Below, piece by piece: positions 25,821 to 35,350 of a DNA stretch of 64,000 nucleotides (its first letter is position 1; each line of letters opens with the position of its first letter). The position numbers and the translations under genes are program-made. The stretch is from NCBI GenBank assembly GCA_965660355.1, contig CBFHZN010000002.1:1-64000 (forward strand), read 5' to 3'. This stretch comes from CAJXVY01 sp965660355 (GTDB lineage Bacteria > Actinomycetota > Actinomycetes > Actinomycetales > Microbacteriaceae). The notes beneath the pieces are model-generated. The model did not search any database. It was not told the DNA's origin and was given only the letters and a program-made list of their open reading frames with translations.

Positions 25821-28385
25821 ATGTCACTGACCATAACTGCTCTGGTTATTGGTGGGAACACTGAATACCTAGAGGAGACTCTGTTTGGGCTTTTAGGCCA
25901 ATCCAGAAAACCCGATCGCATAATTATTGGTTGCACCAATGATGAAGAAGAGCAAATAGCAGCAAATCAGGAACTTGCCCTGGTTTCGATTCAGGGGTCA
26001 TTTCCAGAGAAACTAGCCACACTCGCTGCAGCGGTTGATAAGCCCGACTGGTACTGGATCATATTTGCGGATTCATGCCCAGACCCAATGGCACTTGAAA
26101 GATTGGCAAAAACTGCTGAAACCTCGCCCTCAGCATCCGCTATCGCCCCAAAGCTTTTGGACTGGGAGCAGCCCAATAACTTTGTTAGCTTTGGAAAAAC
26201 AATCACTCAAGCGGGTGAGAGTTTTGAATTGGTTGATACCGAAATCGACCAGGGTCAACACGATCTGCTCCGAGATGTCTTAGCCTCTGATTTTGCAGGC
26301 CTACTCGTTCAGCAGCAGGCACTAAGAGATTTTGAAAATTCAAGTGCACCGATGGCTGCTCGCTCGACCGTTTTCGGAATTAGCCAGTGGCTTAGTGGAA
26401 AAAGGGTAACTGTTGAGCCCAAAGCCAAGGTGCGTCTGTCAAAAACTCACGGGATAGATGGCGATAAAAACGGATTTGGGCATTACTTCGCAAGGCGCTA
26501 TGCCGATTATCACCTAAGCATTATCACCTCTCCCAGGCTTGTTGCTTTTTTCATCTGGCTTTTTATGCCCCTAACCACTCTTATTCGATCATTGTGGCTT
26601 GTTGGTTCAAGACGAGTGAGATTTTTTATCCCTGAGTTAGTTTCTGGCATCTTCGCCTTTGTTTCAGTGGCCAGTCACCTCAAAGGTGCATCTGAACTGA
26701 GAAAACTGGGAAAACTCCAGCAAATATCTCCCCTAAGAGCCGATAGGGCTCAAATTAGAGATAGAGCTAGAAGGAGATTCAGTGAGCTCCCTCCCGCGGA
26801 GCATAGACCGAGTTTGCTTGGCGGTCCTTGGGCTTGGCTGTTGCCACTGTTGGTTATTTTGAACTACAGATTATTTCCATCCTCAGAAGCTGTGATTGGT
26901 GGAAACCTGCTTCCTTTGAACAGCAACTGGTTTGAGTTTGTGGCAACTGGCTGGGGTCTAACGGATGGATTTCCAACAGATACGATAATTTTCCCAATTG
27001 CGGTTATTTCGCTGTTTAGCTTTTGGGCACCCTCAGTGGCAATTGGCTGGTTTATTTTTATCGCACCTGCATTGGCATTCGCTGGGAGCTGGCTTGCACT
27101 CTCTCGATTGACTGATAACCGATTGCTGGTGACACTTCTAAGTCTTGGGTATGCACTCAGCCCGGTTTTCTCAGCGCAACTTTTGGAGCCAGATATTGGA
27201 AGCTTGATCAGTTATGCGCTTTTGGGTTGGCTAATGCATGGACTTGCAATGGTGTTGCAGTCATCGGTTAGTTCAAGAGCGTGGAGGTGGACGGCGTGGT
27301 CAGCTTTCTTGCTCGCCATGATTGGAGCTTCTTATCCGGCACTGATAGTGGTGCTAGTTCCAGTTATTTTCTTGATGGGGATTACAAACCTGAGAAGAAT
27401 TGGATTTTTGGCGTTTGTGCCCGTTGTAGTTTTTGTTGTTGTTTGGCCGCAGCTGATGCACTGGATAGCGAATCCGCTTGGGCTTTTCGCACCTATGGGT
27501 GCAGAGTTTGGGTATTCAAATGATTGGAAGTTTGATTACCTGTTGGTGATACCGCTGGCAGCCATTTTTGTCGTGGCATTGGTCTCTTTTTTCATAGCGC
27601 CGAAGCTTTTGAGTTTGTTGCTATTGATCGCCGCTTCTCTCTCCGTGGTTGCATTTGCAGTGCTGGAGCACATTCAATTTGTTTCAACCCCAGGTTTTTC
27701 TGAAACCGCAAGCGCCAATGGGTTCCCTTTATTAGCGCTTGCGCTATTTGCCCTTTTGTCAGTCATTGTTGTGAATAAAAAGCGCGTTATGTCAATCACA
27801 AGCGGGTTGATTTCAATTTTTGTTGCAGTAGCTGGTGGCTACACCCAGTTGACCACTGAGGTTGGATATCAATGGAGTGAGTACAGGCAGGTGCCGGCGA
27901 TTGTTGAGGTTGAGTCGCAAAGATTTGAACTGAACACCCTAATGATCTCTGAATCTGCCGATGTTGTTTATCTTCGATCGGGAAATGGAGAAAATCTTGG
28001 AGAGCAATCGGTGCTCTCTAGGTTATTTGCTGAGACTGACTCTTCTGAGGAAGAAGCAGTTGCAAGGCTCAGTGCATCGCTGATAGCTAGCAATTCTGTT
28101 GGGATTCAGGACCTGATGAATCAGCTCTCAGTTGCCTTTGTTCAACTTCAGGGCAATAACCCAGAGGTCGCATCGCAACTTTCGCGACTTCCAGAATTGA
28201 GCTTTGCAGGGCAAACCGCTGATGGAAGTCTCTGGAGGGTGGATGGCACGGAGCTGGAAGACAAACGAATTCAGATCCGGCCAGAACAGCTTTTGCCTTG
28301 GCTGTTTATTTTTGGGTCTATCGTGATTGCAATTCCGACACCCGCATCCATTCGCGGTCGAGCGAGGATTAGGAGTGCAAGATGA
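25821..28385 (+). CDS. Membrane-bound family 2 glycosyltransferase
   Basis: 854 aa. N-terminal GT-A-like domain (residues 1-230; LTITALVIGGNTEYLEETLFGLLGQSRKPDRIIIG) followed by about 12-14 membrane segments and a C-terminal extracytoplasmic region. The metal-binding motif is weak: the usual D-D-S-x-P reads FADSCPDP, so catalysis may be atypical. In actinobacteria such proteins follow whiB2 and precede a DUF5719 protein, and are thought to build cell-envelope glycans. The DUF5719-like gene overlaps by 4 nt. Confidence 0.85.
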   Translation: MSLTITALVIGGNTEYLEETLFGLLGQSRKPDRIIIGCTNDEEEQIAANQELALVSIQGSFPEKLATLAAAVDKPDWYWIIFADSCPDPMALERLAKTAETSPSASAIAPKLLDWEQPNNFVSFGKTITQAGESFELVDTEIDQGQHDLLRDVLASDFAGLLVQQQALRDFENSSAPMAARSTVFGISQWLSGKRVTVEPKAKVRLSKTHGIDGDKNGFGHYFARRYADYHLSIITSPRLVAFFIWLFMPLTTLIRSLWLVGSRRVRFFIPELVSGIFAFVSVASHLKGASELRKLGKLQQISPLRADRAQIRDRARRRFSELPPAEHRPSLLGGPWAWLLPLLVILNYRLFPSSEAVIGGNLLPLNSNWFEFVATGWGLTDGFPTDTIIFPIAVISLFSFWAPSVAIGWFIFIAPALAFAGSWLALSRLTDNRLLVTLLSLGYALSPVFSAQLLEPDIGSLISYALLGWLMHGLAMVLQSSVSSRAWRWTAWSAFLLAMIGASYPALIVVLVPVIFLMGITNLRRIGFLAFVPVVVFVVVWPQLMHWIANPLGLFAPMGAEFGYSNDWKFDYLLVIPLAAIFVVALVSFFIAPKLLSLLLLIAASLSVVAFAVLEHIQFVSTPGFSETASANGFPLLALALFALLSVIVVNKKRVMSITSGLISIFVAVAGGYTQLTTEVGYQWSEYRQVPAIVEVESQRFELNTLMISESADVVYLRSGNGENLGEQSVLSRLFAETDSSEEEAVARLSASLIASNSVGIQDLMNQLSVAFVQLQGNNPEVASQLSRLPELSFAGQTADGSLWRVDGTELEDKRIQIRPEQLLPWLFIFGSIVIAIPTPASIRGRARIRSAR

Positions 28386-29674
28386 TGTGGCTTGTTCGAG
28401 CAATAGGTTTGCTCTCCGTGATTATTTTGGCCTCAGCTTTCTTGTTACCCTATTCCAGCCTCACCACCTCCGGGGTTGCCAAACAGACCCAGCAGATAAG
28501 CGTTCCCGCAAGACCTATGGAAGTTGTCTGCCCAGGAGCTTTATATCAACTGGGTGGCGAGGATGGAACCGATGTCGACCGCATTGATGCACTGGGAGAT
28601 GCAGATTTCTATCTGATTGAAAACGGTGTTCCCACCCCCTACAGAGCCAGTGAACCAGCTCTGTTCACAGCCACCGCGGAAAATGACACCGCAGGCGTGC
28701 TCAGTGGTTACCAATGGCAACGAATACAGCAAGCAAGAATTGCTGGGTTGGTGAGCCTTAGCTGCAAAAAACCGGTCACAGAGGCTTGGATGCTTGCAGG
28801 GGAGACCGATTTGGGGTCAGAGAGCCTACTGATTCTTCATAACCCAGATGTGCTCTCAACCATCTTGGATCTAGAGTTTTTCGATGGTGAAGAGCAATTC
28901 AATGACTCCACCTCGCTGGCTCCAGATGAAACCAAGGTGATCAACCTGGCAAGGTTTGTGTCAACAGATCAGCCCGTTGGATTGAATATAAAAAGCCAGG
29001 GAGGACGTTTTGCAGCCTGGGTCCAATCGAAGACAAACTCAGGCGTTAGTCCAACCGGGGTTGATATCGAAGCACACAACAACTTGCAGAAAAACCCCAG
29101 CATGATCATCTCGGCTCAGTCAGATGAACTTCCAAGCGAAGACAGGGTTCCGAAACTGAGCGTTTTGACCCCTGAAGCAATAAGCTCAACTGTTTCAATA
29201 AGTTCTTTGCAGGGTGGTTTCGGAGATGCTTTCAGGGTTGAGTTGGATGCTGGCGTTAGTAGCATTGAGCTTCCAAACCTGGAGCCTGGTAGCTATCGGG
29301 TAACACTTGAGGCAGAGCAGGCTCTGCTGAGTGCGAAAACAGACAATCCGCTAATACCTGATTTTTATGTAAACCAGTCCGAGAAACCAATCAGTGGTGA
29401 GATTCAAATGGTGGCGGTTATTGACGGGACGATTGAAATTGCAGCTAAAGGGGCCTCCGTTGCCAGTTTGAGAATAACCAGAGCGGGAGAAACTGAGGTA
29501 GCGCTAATTGGAGAGGTTTCGTCTCAGAAGGTGTTAACTACGGAAGTTTCGCAAGGGGATGTTTTAGAGATTCAGGGTGATGAATTATTTATAAGGGTCA
29601 AAAACGATGCCACATCCTATGTGCCAACTGATAATTCCAACATTGGATCCGATTTGGAGCTAGTGGTTCGTTAG
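28382..29674 (+). CDS. DUF5719-like secreted/anchored protein
   Basis: 430 aa with one N-terminal membrane segment (residues 5-27) and a long extracytoplasmic beta-rich part. Two C residues (VVCPGALYQ, SLSCKKPV) may pair. By position (after the whiB2-linked glycosyltransferase, before the zincin-like and manB genes) and by the 'CPG' start of the mature domain it matches the actinobacterial DUF5719 family, whose function is unknown. Tandem ATG codons at 28382 and 28385 overlap the upstream stop. Confidence 0.7.
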   Translation: MMWLVRAIGLLSVIILASAFLLPYSSLTTSGVAKQTQQISVPARPMEVVCPGALYQLGGEDGTDVDRIDALGDADFYLIENGVPTPYRASEPALFTATAENDTAGVLSGYQWQRIQQARIAGLVSLSCKKPVTEAWMLAGETDLGSESLLILHNPDVLSTILDLEFFDGEEQFNDSTSLAPDETKVINLARFVSTDQPVGLNIKSQGGRFAAWVQSKTNSGVSPTGVDIEAHNNLQKNPSMIISAQSDELPSEDRVPKLSVLTPEAISSTVSISSLQGGFGDAFRVELDAGVSSIELPNLEPGSYRVTLEAEQALLSAKTDNPLIPDFYVNQSEKPISGEIQMVAVIDGTIEIAAKGASVASLRITRAGETEVALIGEVSSQKVLTTEVSQGDVLEIQGDELFIRVKNDATSYVPTDNSNIGSDLELVVR

Positions 29675-30039
29675 TCGTTATCCAAAAGCTCCCAAGGGTC
29701 TTTGTTTACCAATTCGGCGACAGCTTGCAAAACCACCTGTTCAATATGGGTTCGTCGATCAGAGGTTGATTTGAGATCAATTCTTTCTATTGGCAATCGA
29801 TAGAAAGTTATGGTTTTCTCACTGGGCCAGATTCTGTATCGGGAGAGTTGCTTTGACTGTTGATTGGGCATATCGCTAATTTCCCATTCCAGACCCTCTA
29901 GTTCTTCGGGCCAATTACTAACTAAAAACTCACAAGAGGCGTCAACTATGGTTTTGAAATAGTCGCCTTTTTCTGTTTGGTTTACTCTCCAGGAACCCCT
30001 GATCCCTCGACCTCGCCTGTCTCTGTCAATACCACCCAC
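29671..30039 (-). CDS. Zincin-like metallopeptidase-family protein (degenerate)
   Basis: 122 aa. Starts with the basic RDRRGRGIRG typical of the actinobacterial family, then a compact domain with ITFYRLPIERI and HIEQVVLQAVAELVNKDP. In true zincins the last helix carries HExxH; here only the first histidine and a later glutamate remain, so peptidase activity is doubtful. Conserved next to manB and whiB2 in actinobacteria (Rv3259-like position). GTG start; convergent overlap of 4 nt with the DUF5719-like gene; divergent from manB. Confidence 0.72.
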   Translation of the reverse strand: MGGIDRDRRGRGIRGSWRVNQTEKGDYFKTIVDASCEFLVSNWPEELEGLEWEISDMPNQQSKQLSRYRIWPSEKTITFYRLPIERIDLKSTSDRRTHIEQVVLQAVAELVNKDPWELLDND

Positions 30040-30081
30040 TCGGTCATTGTATTCTTATCCAGCAAAGCTCTAGGGAGACAG

Positions 30082-31440
30082 ATGGGCGTCTTAGACGAAG
30101 TAATAAAAACTTATGACCTGCGAGGACTGGTTGGAACCCAACTAAATCCCGAACTTATGACCGCTTTGGGAAGTGCTTTCGCTGAGTTTGTGAGTAGCGA
30201 GCAGATCATCATCGGTCATGACATGCGTGAGTCCTCACCAGAATTTGCGCAAGCATTTGCCGCAGGTGTGAACGCTAATAGAAAAAAGGTGGTGCTTTTA
30301 GGTTTGTGCTCAACAGATCAAACCTATTTTGCATCCGGGAGCCTTGATCTTCCAGCGGTTATGTTCACAGCCAGCCACAATCCGGCAAGTTATAACGGAA
30401 TTAAGTTTTCAGACGCTGGTGCGCAGGGGATAAGTTTTGACACTGGGCTATCGCGCATAAAAGATTTGGCTGAGCGGTTTTTAGAAGACCCACTGCCTGA
30501 ATTGCCTAGCGACATAGAGCAATATGACAGCTTGGCTGATTACGCAAACTACCTGCGGAAAATGGTTAGCATCCCTAAAAACTCATTGAGAGTGGTTGTA
30601 GACGCAGCAAATGGAATGGGTGGCCACACCGTTCCTCAGGCCCTTGCGGGACTGGATATCGAGGAGATGTTTTTTGAGTTGGACGGTTCTTTTCCCAACC
30701 ACGAGGCAAACCCGCTGGACCCTAAAAACCTAGTTGATTTACAAAAACAAGTGTTGGCCTCAAAAGCAGATTTAGGAATTGCCTTTGACGGGGATGCTGA
30801 CCGATGTTTCATAGTGGATGAAAACGCTGAGTCAGTGAACCCCTCGGCAATTGCAAGCATCGTTGCCAAAAGGGAGGTTGAGCGAGTCGGTGGCACCCCA
30901 ACGGTGTTGCATAATCTCCTAACCAGTAGATTTTTTGCTGAATATCTTCAACAGCTCGGGGCTAAAACAGTTCGAACCAAAGTTGGCCATTCGCTGATTA
31001 AGGATGAAATGCGTTCAACCGGCGCAGTCTTTGGCGGAGAGCATTCGGCGCATTACTACTTCAGGGATTTTTGGGGAGCGGATAATGGAATGTTGGCGGC
31101 CATGCACGTTTTGGCTGAGTTAGCAGAGACTGGAAAAACCATGAGTGAGCTGGCAGCAGATCTAAACCCTTATTTTCTGTCTGGGGAAATTAACAGCAAA
31201 GTAAATGATGTCAAAGAGACAACTCAGAGGGTGATAGAGGGTTTTCCCGAGGCCAATCTCGAATGGTTTGATGGCGTTACCCTAAGCTACGAAGGGCAGG
31301 ACTGGTGGTGGTTAAATCTTCGCCCCAGCAACACTGAACCCCTGCTGAGATTAAATGTGGAAGCTCGCACGGAGTTGATGATGAATCAGGTCAGAGATAA
31401 AGCTTTGTCGCTTATCCAAGGTAATTTGGGCAATAATTAG
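30082..31440 (+). CDS. manB: Phosphomannomutase/phosphoglucomutase
   Basis: 452 aa from ATG 30082 with AGGGAGA upstream (the frame is open further 5' but the extra residues do not look like the family). Catalytic loop FTASHNPASYNGIK, metal loop FDGDADRC, sugar loop GGEHSAHYYFRD and phosphate loop RPSNTEPLLR are all present. It supplies mannose-1-phosphate for GDP-mannose and lipoglycan synthesis. It is paralogous to, but clearly different from, the mutase at 7430-9040. Confidence 0.93.
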   Translation: MGVLDEVIKTYDLRGLVGTQLNPELMTALGSAFAEFVSSEQIIIGHDMRESSPEFAQAFAAGVNANRKKVVLLGLCSTDQTYFASGSLDLPAVMFTASHNPASYNGIKFSDAGAQGISFDTGLSRIKDLAERFLEDPLPELPSDIEQYDSLADYANYLRKMVSIPKNSLRVVVDAANGMGGHTVPQALAGLDIEEMFFELDGSFPNHEANPLDPKNLVDLQKQVLASKADLGIAFDGDADRCFIVDENAESVNPSAIASIVAKREVERVGGTPTVLHNLLTSRFFAEYLQQLGAKTVRTKVGHSLIKDEMRSTGAVFGGEHSAHYYFRDFWGADNGMLAAMHVLAELAETGKTMSELAADLNPYFLSGEINSKVNDVKETTQRVIEGFPEANLEWFDGVTLSYEGQDWWWLNLRPSNTEPLLRLNVEARTELMMNQVRDKALSLIQGNLGNN

Positions 31441-31443
31441 ACC

Positions 31444-32118
31444 GTGACGAAAATATTGGTGATTGATGATGACAATGCCCTACGGGAAATGGTTGGGATT
31501 GTTCTAGAAAACGCCGGCTATCAGTCGGTGTTTTGTGCGGATGGAGCGCAGGCGATGCCAATATTTCATCAAGAGAAACCAGATTTGGTGCTGCTGGATG
31601 TGATGCTACCCGGCGAGGACGGTGTAAGCGTTTGTAAAAAAATCCGGGTGGATTCTGGTGTTCCCATCATTATGCTCACCGCCAGGGGAGAGACAGAGGA
31701 TGTCGTTCAGGGACTGGAAGCGGGAGCAGATGACTACATAGTCAAGCCATTTCAGCCAAACGAACTCACCGCCAGGGTGAAGGCAAGACTGCGCCCCGTT
31801 ACCGATAGTGGCGCCAATGTAATAAACATCGGACCTTTGGTTTTAGACATCGAGGGGCATGAGGTCAAGCGGGGAGATTCTTCCATCTCACTTACCCCAC
31901 TGGAATTCAAGTTGTTATACACGCTTGCCAGCAAGCCCAACCTGGTCTTCAGCAGAGAAATGCTTTTAGACCAAGTCTGGGAATATGACTATAAAGCGGA
32001 TACTCGTTTAGTCAACGTGCACGTCCAGAGGCTCCGAGCAAAAATTGAGGATGACCCGGATAATCCAAAAATTGTGACCACTGTTAGAGGTATCGGCTAC
32101 CGAGCGGGATCCGGTTAG
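31444..32118 (+). CDS. mtrA: Response regulator MtrA
   Basis: OmpR-family regulator, 224 aa: receiver with DDD near residue 8-10 and phospho-acceptor aspartate in LVLLDVMLPGEDG, K in IVKPF, and a winged helix ending VRGIGYRAG. It is essential in mycobacteria for cell division and cell-wall homeostasis, working with MtrB and LpqB, both of which follow. GTG start 3 nt after manB, so it may be co-transcribed from manB. Confidence 0.95.
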   Translation: MTKILVIDDDNALREMVGIVLENAGYQSVFCADGAQAMPIFHQEKPDLVLLDVMLPGEDGVSVCKKIRVDSGVPIIMLTARGETEDVVQGLEAGADDYIVKPFQPNELTARVKARLRPVTDSGANVINIGPLVLDIEGHEVKRGDSSISLTPLEFKLLYTLASKPNLVFSREMLLDQVWEYDYKADTRLVNVHVQRLRAKIEDDPDNPKIVTTVRGIGYRAGSG

Positions 32119-32150
32119 GGGCCATCATTTTTTCGCTTATCAGACGCTCA

Positions 32151-33659
32151 TTGCAGGCAAGGGCGGTAGCAATGACTGTCCTTTTGAGTGCAGTAGCGAC
32201 TTTTTCTCTTGGCGGCGTGATGAGTTATACCCTTGCCGATGGACTATACGAGTCGCGACTCGAGACTGCGCTGGAGGACACTTCAACTGCTGTAAACACT
32301 GTAAACAGAACTCTTGCGGGAGCGGCAGTTAGCGATGAAACAACACTTCAAACGCTTTTGAATTCGTTGGTTCCAACCTTGGAGGAGGCAGGTTCTCGGA
32401 AAGTTGCCTTGCTTAGATCCCCTGGGCAACCACAATTACAACTTTTGCAATCTCCTGTTAGTGCTGATTTAGATTTTGAACTTATTCCAGATGACCTGCG
32501 TGAAGCAGTTAGGGATAGCGGCAACCAGTTGAGCTATAAGCCAATTGAGCTGGTGCAGGACGGATCCGCTATGCCGGGTTTGATTGTTGGGGCACCCGTG
32601 GATGTTCCACTGGCTGGACAATTTGAGCTCTATTTGGTTTTTGATTTGCAGGCATCCCAGTTGACTCTTAATTATGTCCAGCAAGTTGTGACTATTGGTG
32701 GGGTAATACTTCTTGTGATTATTGCCTTTGTCTCCTACTTCGTTACCCGCAGAGTTGTGAAGCCAGTGCTGAAGGCTGCCGAGGTAAGTGAAGAATTTGC
32801 AAAGGGTGATCTTGATAGAAGAATGAGTGAGAAGGGTGAGGATGCCGTAAGCACGCTTGCTCGGTCGCTAAATCGAATGGCTAGGAATCTGCAGCAGCAA
32901 ATTGATCAACTAGATCAGCTCTCGAAAATGCAGCAAAGGTTTGTGAGTGACGTGAGCCACGAGCTGAGAACTCCAATGACCACAATCAAGTTAGCTGGGG
33001 AGGTTATCTTTGCAAGACGAGAAGATTTGGACCCTTCGCTAAAAAGATCAGCGGAACTTCTGCATGACCAGATTTCCAGATTCGAGCAATTGCTTGCAGA
33101 CCTGTTGGAAATTTCCAGATACGACGCTAAATCTGTCACCCCAGATATCGAAAAGGCAGACCTCAACGGAGTTGTGGGGAGAGCCATCGCCTCAATCGAG
33201 CCTTTGGCTCAAAGCAAACAGGTAGACATTCAAATAGACCTACCCAATGGGCCTGTTGAGGTTGAAATTGATCCTAAGAGAATCGAGAGATTGCTTCGTA
33301 ACCTGCTAGCAAATGCCGCCGAGCACGGACAGGGTAAACCACTCAAGATTGCAGTGGCAAGCGATGGCCACGCATCAGCGGTGACCGTATCTGATGAGGG
33401 AGACGGAATGGATCAAGAACAGCTGGAGCATGTTTTTGATAGGTTCTGGCGGGCTGACCCCGCAAGGCAGCGAAGTGTTGGTGGAACAGGTTTGGGACTG
33501 GCGATTTCAATGGAGGATGCACGCTTACATAACGGTTGGCTAGAAGTGTGGTCAGAAAAGGGAGTTGGAACAACCTTTAGATTGACACTTCCCGTGAAAT
33601 CCGGATACCGCTTAACAGATTCCCCACTCCCGCTGGAGCCAACCGAGGAGCTGGCATGA
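32151..33659 (+). CDS. mtrB: Sensor histidine kinase MtrB
   Basis: 502 aa: membrane segments near residues 5-25 and 175-200 bracketing an extracellular sensor domain, then HAMP, HisKA (FVSDVSHELRTPMTT) and HATPase (NLLANAAEH, DEGDGMD, GTGLGLAIS). TTG 32151 is the only normal start, yet the codons just upstream read IIFSLIRRSLQ, which fits the RRSLxxR stretch before the first membrane helix in homologues. No ATG, GTG or TTG lies between the in-frame stop at 32085 and 32151, so the true start may be a rare codon (ATT 32127) or the N-terminus is short. ATGA overlap with lpqB. Confidence 0.93.
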   Translation: MQARAVAMTVLLSAVATFSLGGVMSYTLADGLYESRLETALEDTSTAVNTVNRTLAGAAVSDETTLQTLLNSLVPTLEEAGSRKVALLRSPGQPQLQLLQSPVSADLDFELIPDDLREAVRDSGNQLSYKPIELVQDGSAMPGLIVGAPVDVPLAGQFELYLVFDLQASQLTLNYVQQVVTIGGVILLVIIAFVSYFVTRRVVKPVLKAAEVSEEFAKGDLDRRMSEKGEDAVSTLARSLNRMARNLQQQIDQLDQLSKMQQRFVSDVSHELRTPMTTIKLAGEVIFARREDLDPSLKRSAELLHDQISRFEQLLADLLEISRYDAKSVTPDIEKADLNGVVGRAIASIEPLAQSKQVDIQIDLPNGPVEVEIDPKRIERLLRNLLANAAEHGQGKPLKIAVASDGHASAVTVSDEGDGMDQEQLEHVFDRFWRADPARQRSVGGTGLGLAISMEDARLHNGWLEVWSEKGVGTTFRLTLPVKSGYRLTDSPLPLEPTEELA

Positions 33660-35284
33660 AGAAATTATCGCTTCTGATGGTTGTGCTACTCACAGGGTGT
33701 GCGCAGTTGCCGAGTTCTGGACCCGTGTCCAGTGGACCTGTGGTTGAAGTTGGAGGTGGCGAGGATTTTGCTTTTTACACTCCCTCAGGACCAGAGTTAG
33801 ACGCCGACCAGACGGAGATAGTTTCAGGTTTTATAAACGCACACATTGGACCTCAAAACGATTACGCAATTGCCAGAGAGTTTCTCACCGAGGAATTCTC
33901 TGCGGCCTGGAACCCACAGGAGGAGGTTTTGATTCGTTCATCAAGTCCCCGATATGAACCTGTGAGTGATGATCGGCAACAGGTGACTGTTAGAACAATC
34001 GCCACTGTAGATGAGGTGGGCGAATATCGCTCGTTGGAAGAAATCGAACAACGGACTTTATTTTTCAACCTCATACAAGAACAGGGCGAATGGCGGATTG
34101 ACTCAGCTCCAGATCTGACTGTAGTTAGCTCGCCTGTTTTCTCTGTGGTGTTTCAAAGCTATTCGATTTATTTTTATGACCGTGGCTATCGGTATTTGGT
34201 TCCCGATGTTAGATGGTTCCCGGTGAGGAGTTCTAGTGCAACAAGAATGGTCAGAGCTTTGTTGGATGGACCATCTGAATGGCTTGAAAATGCTGTAAGA
34301 ACGGCGATTCCAGAACTAACTTCACTGACGATTGATTCAGTTCCTATTAACGATTCCGTCGCTGAGGTAGATCTCTCATCGCAGGCGCTAACGGCGGACT
34401 CATCGATGCGTTCGCTTATGAAAGCACAGATTGAGAACACTCTCACATCACTATCAACGGTTAGTTCAATCGAGATTTTGATTGACAGAAATCCGCAAGA
34501 GATTGAGGTGGTTTCACCCACGCAGTTGCCAAATTCCCCGGGAGCGCCACTGATGCTCAGCGAGACAAGTGTTTACAGGATTAACGGTTCGACTGCAATC
34601 CCCGTCGCTGGGAGTAGCACACACGTCCTTCGATTGAATCCCAGAGCTGCCGCACTTTCAGAAGCTGAACAAACACTCGCTTTGGTAAATGAGCAGGGAA
34701 TGCATCTTGCTGGGCTTGAATCCAATGAGAGTGTTCTGATTGATGAACAGCCAGACATCATTTCTCCACACTTTGATGCAGATGGTTATCTTTGGTCGGT
34801 ATCGGCAAGCAATGGGATAAATGTATATAAACAGGGACAACTGACAACTTTGGTTGAATCCCAATCCGACACCCGAGTAGATTTCGCACTCTCACCTGAA
34901 GGTTCCCGGATGGCGGAGATTGTGGAAGTTGATGAGGTTCGGAGATTGCAGATCAGGGGCGTAATCAGAGACAGTGATGGCAAGCCAAGGGCACTGACCA
35001 ATCCGGTCACAATCAGATCTGCTCGTCCCCAACTTGTTTCTTGGATTGCTGAAAGCGAATTAGCACTGGTTGAGAAAACAGTTACTGATTCAACGGTTTT
35101 GTCAGTTAGTTCACTTTTGGGGGAAACCGAGGATGCAATCACCCCTCCGATAACCATCGAGGGCCTGACCACTGTTGGAAGTTCTGTTTATGTCTTGAGT
35201 CCTCTGGGGGAGGTTTGGTCAAGATTTGGAAACTCATGGAGAGTGTTGGTGAACAACGGATTGTCTATCAACACAGCGGGCTAG
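33656..35284 (+). CDS. lpqB: Lipoprotein LpqB
   Basis: 542-aa lipoprotein with lipobox LLTGC near residue 15. It has an N-terminal domain, a GerMN domain (about residues 180-290, containing VRALLDGPSEWLENAVRTAIP) and a C-terminal beta-propeller-like part. In mycobacteria LpqB binds the MtrB sensor domain and modulates MtrA phosphorylation. The gene overlaps mtrB by 4 nt, the conserved order. It ends 58 nt before the ComF-like gene. Confidence 0.93.
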   Translation: MKKLSLLMVVLLTGCAQLPSSGPVSSGPVVEVGGGEDFAFYTPSGPELDADQTEIVSGFINAHIGPQNDYAIAREFLTEEFSAAWNPQEEVLIRSSSPRYEPVSDDRQQVTVRTIATVDEVGEYRSLEEIEQRTLFFNLIQEQGEWRIDSAPDLTVVSSPVFSVVFQSYSIYFYDRGYRYLVPDVRWFPVRSSSATRMVRALLDGPSEWLENAVRTAIPELTSLTIDSVPINDSVAEVDLSSQALTADSSMRSLMKAQIENTLTSLSTVSSIEILIDRNPQEIEVVSPTQLPNSPGAPLMLSETSVYRINGSTAIPVAGSSTHVLRLNPRAAALSEAEQTLALVNEQGMHLAGLESNESVLIDEQPDIISPHFDADGYLWSVSASNGINVYKQGQLTTLVESQSDTRVDFALSPEGSRMAEIVEVDEVRRLQIRGVIRDSDGKPRALTNPVTIRSARPQLVSWIAESELALVEKTVTDSTVLSVSSLLGETEDAITPPITIEGLTTVGSSVYVLSPLGEVWSRFGNSWRVLVNNGLSINTAG

Positions 35285-35328
35285 TTTCCACAGATTCAGG
35301 TCCCTGAGACACCACTATTAGATTTCTG

Positions 35329-35350
35329 GAGAACATGTTTAGATGTTCTC
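35329..35350 (+). promoter_or_regulatory. Hairpin over the ribosome-binding site and start of the comF-like gene
   Basis: GAGAACAT (35329-35336) and ATGTTCTC (35343-35350) are perfect 8-bp arms around a 6-nt loop. The 5' arm contains most of the GGAG Shine-Dalgarno and the 3' arm begins with the ATG start, so the fold would hide both. Translational gating is a possibility, not shown. Confidence 0.5.

Noticed and set aside
33107..33118. TGGAAATTTCCA palindrome as an operator
   Set aside because: Lies within the mtrB coding sequence, far from any start.
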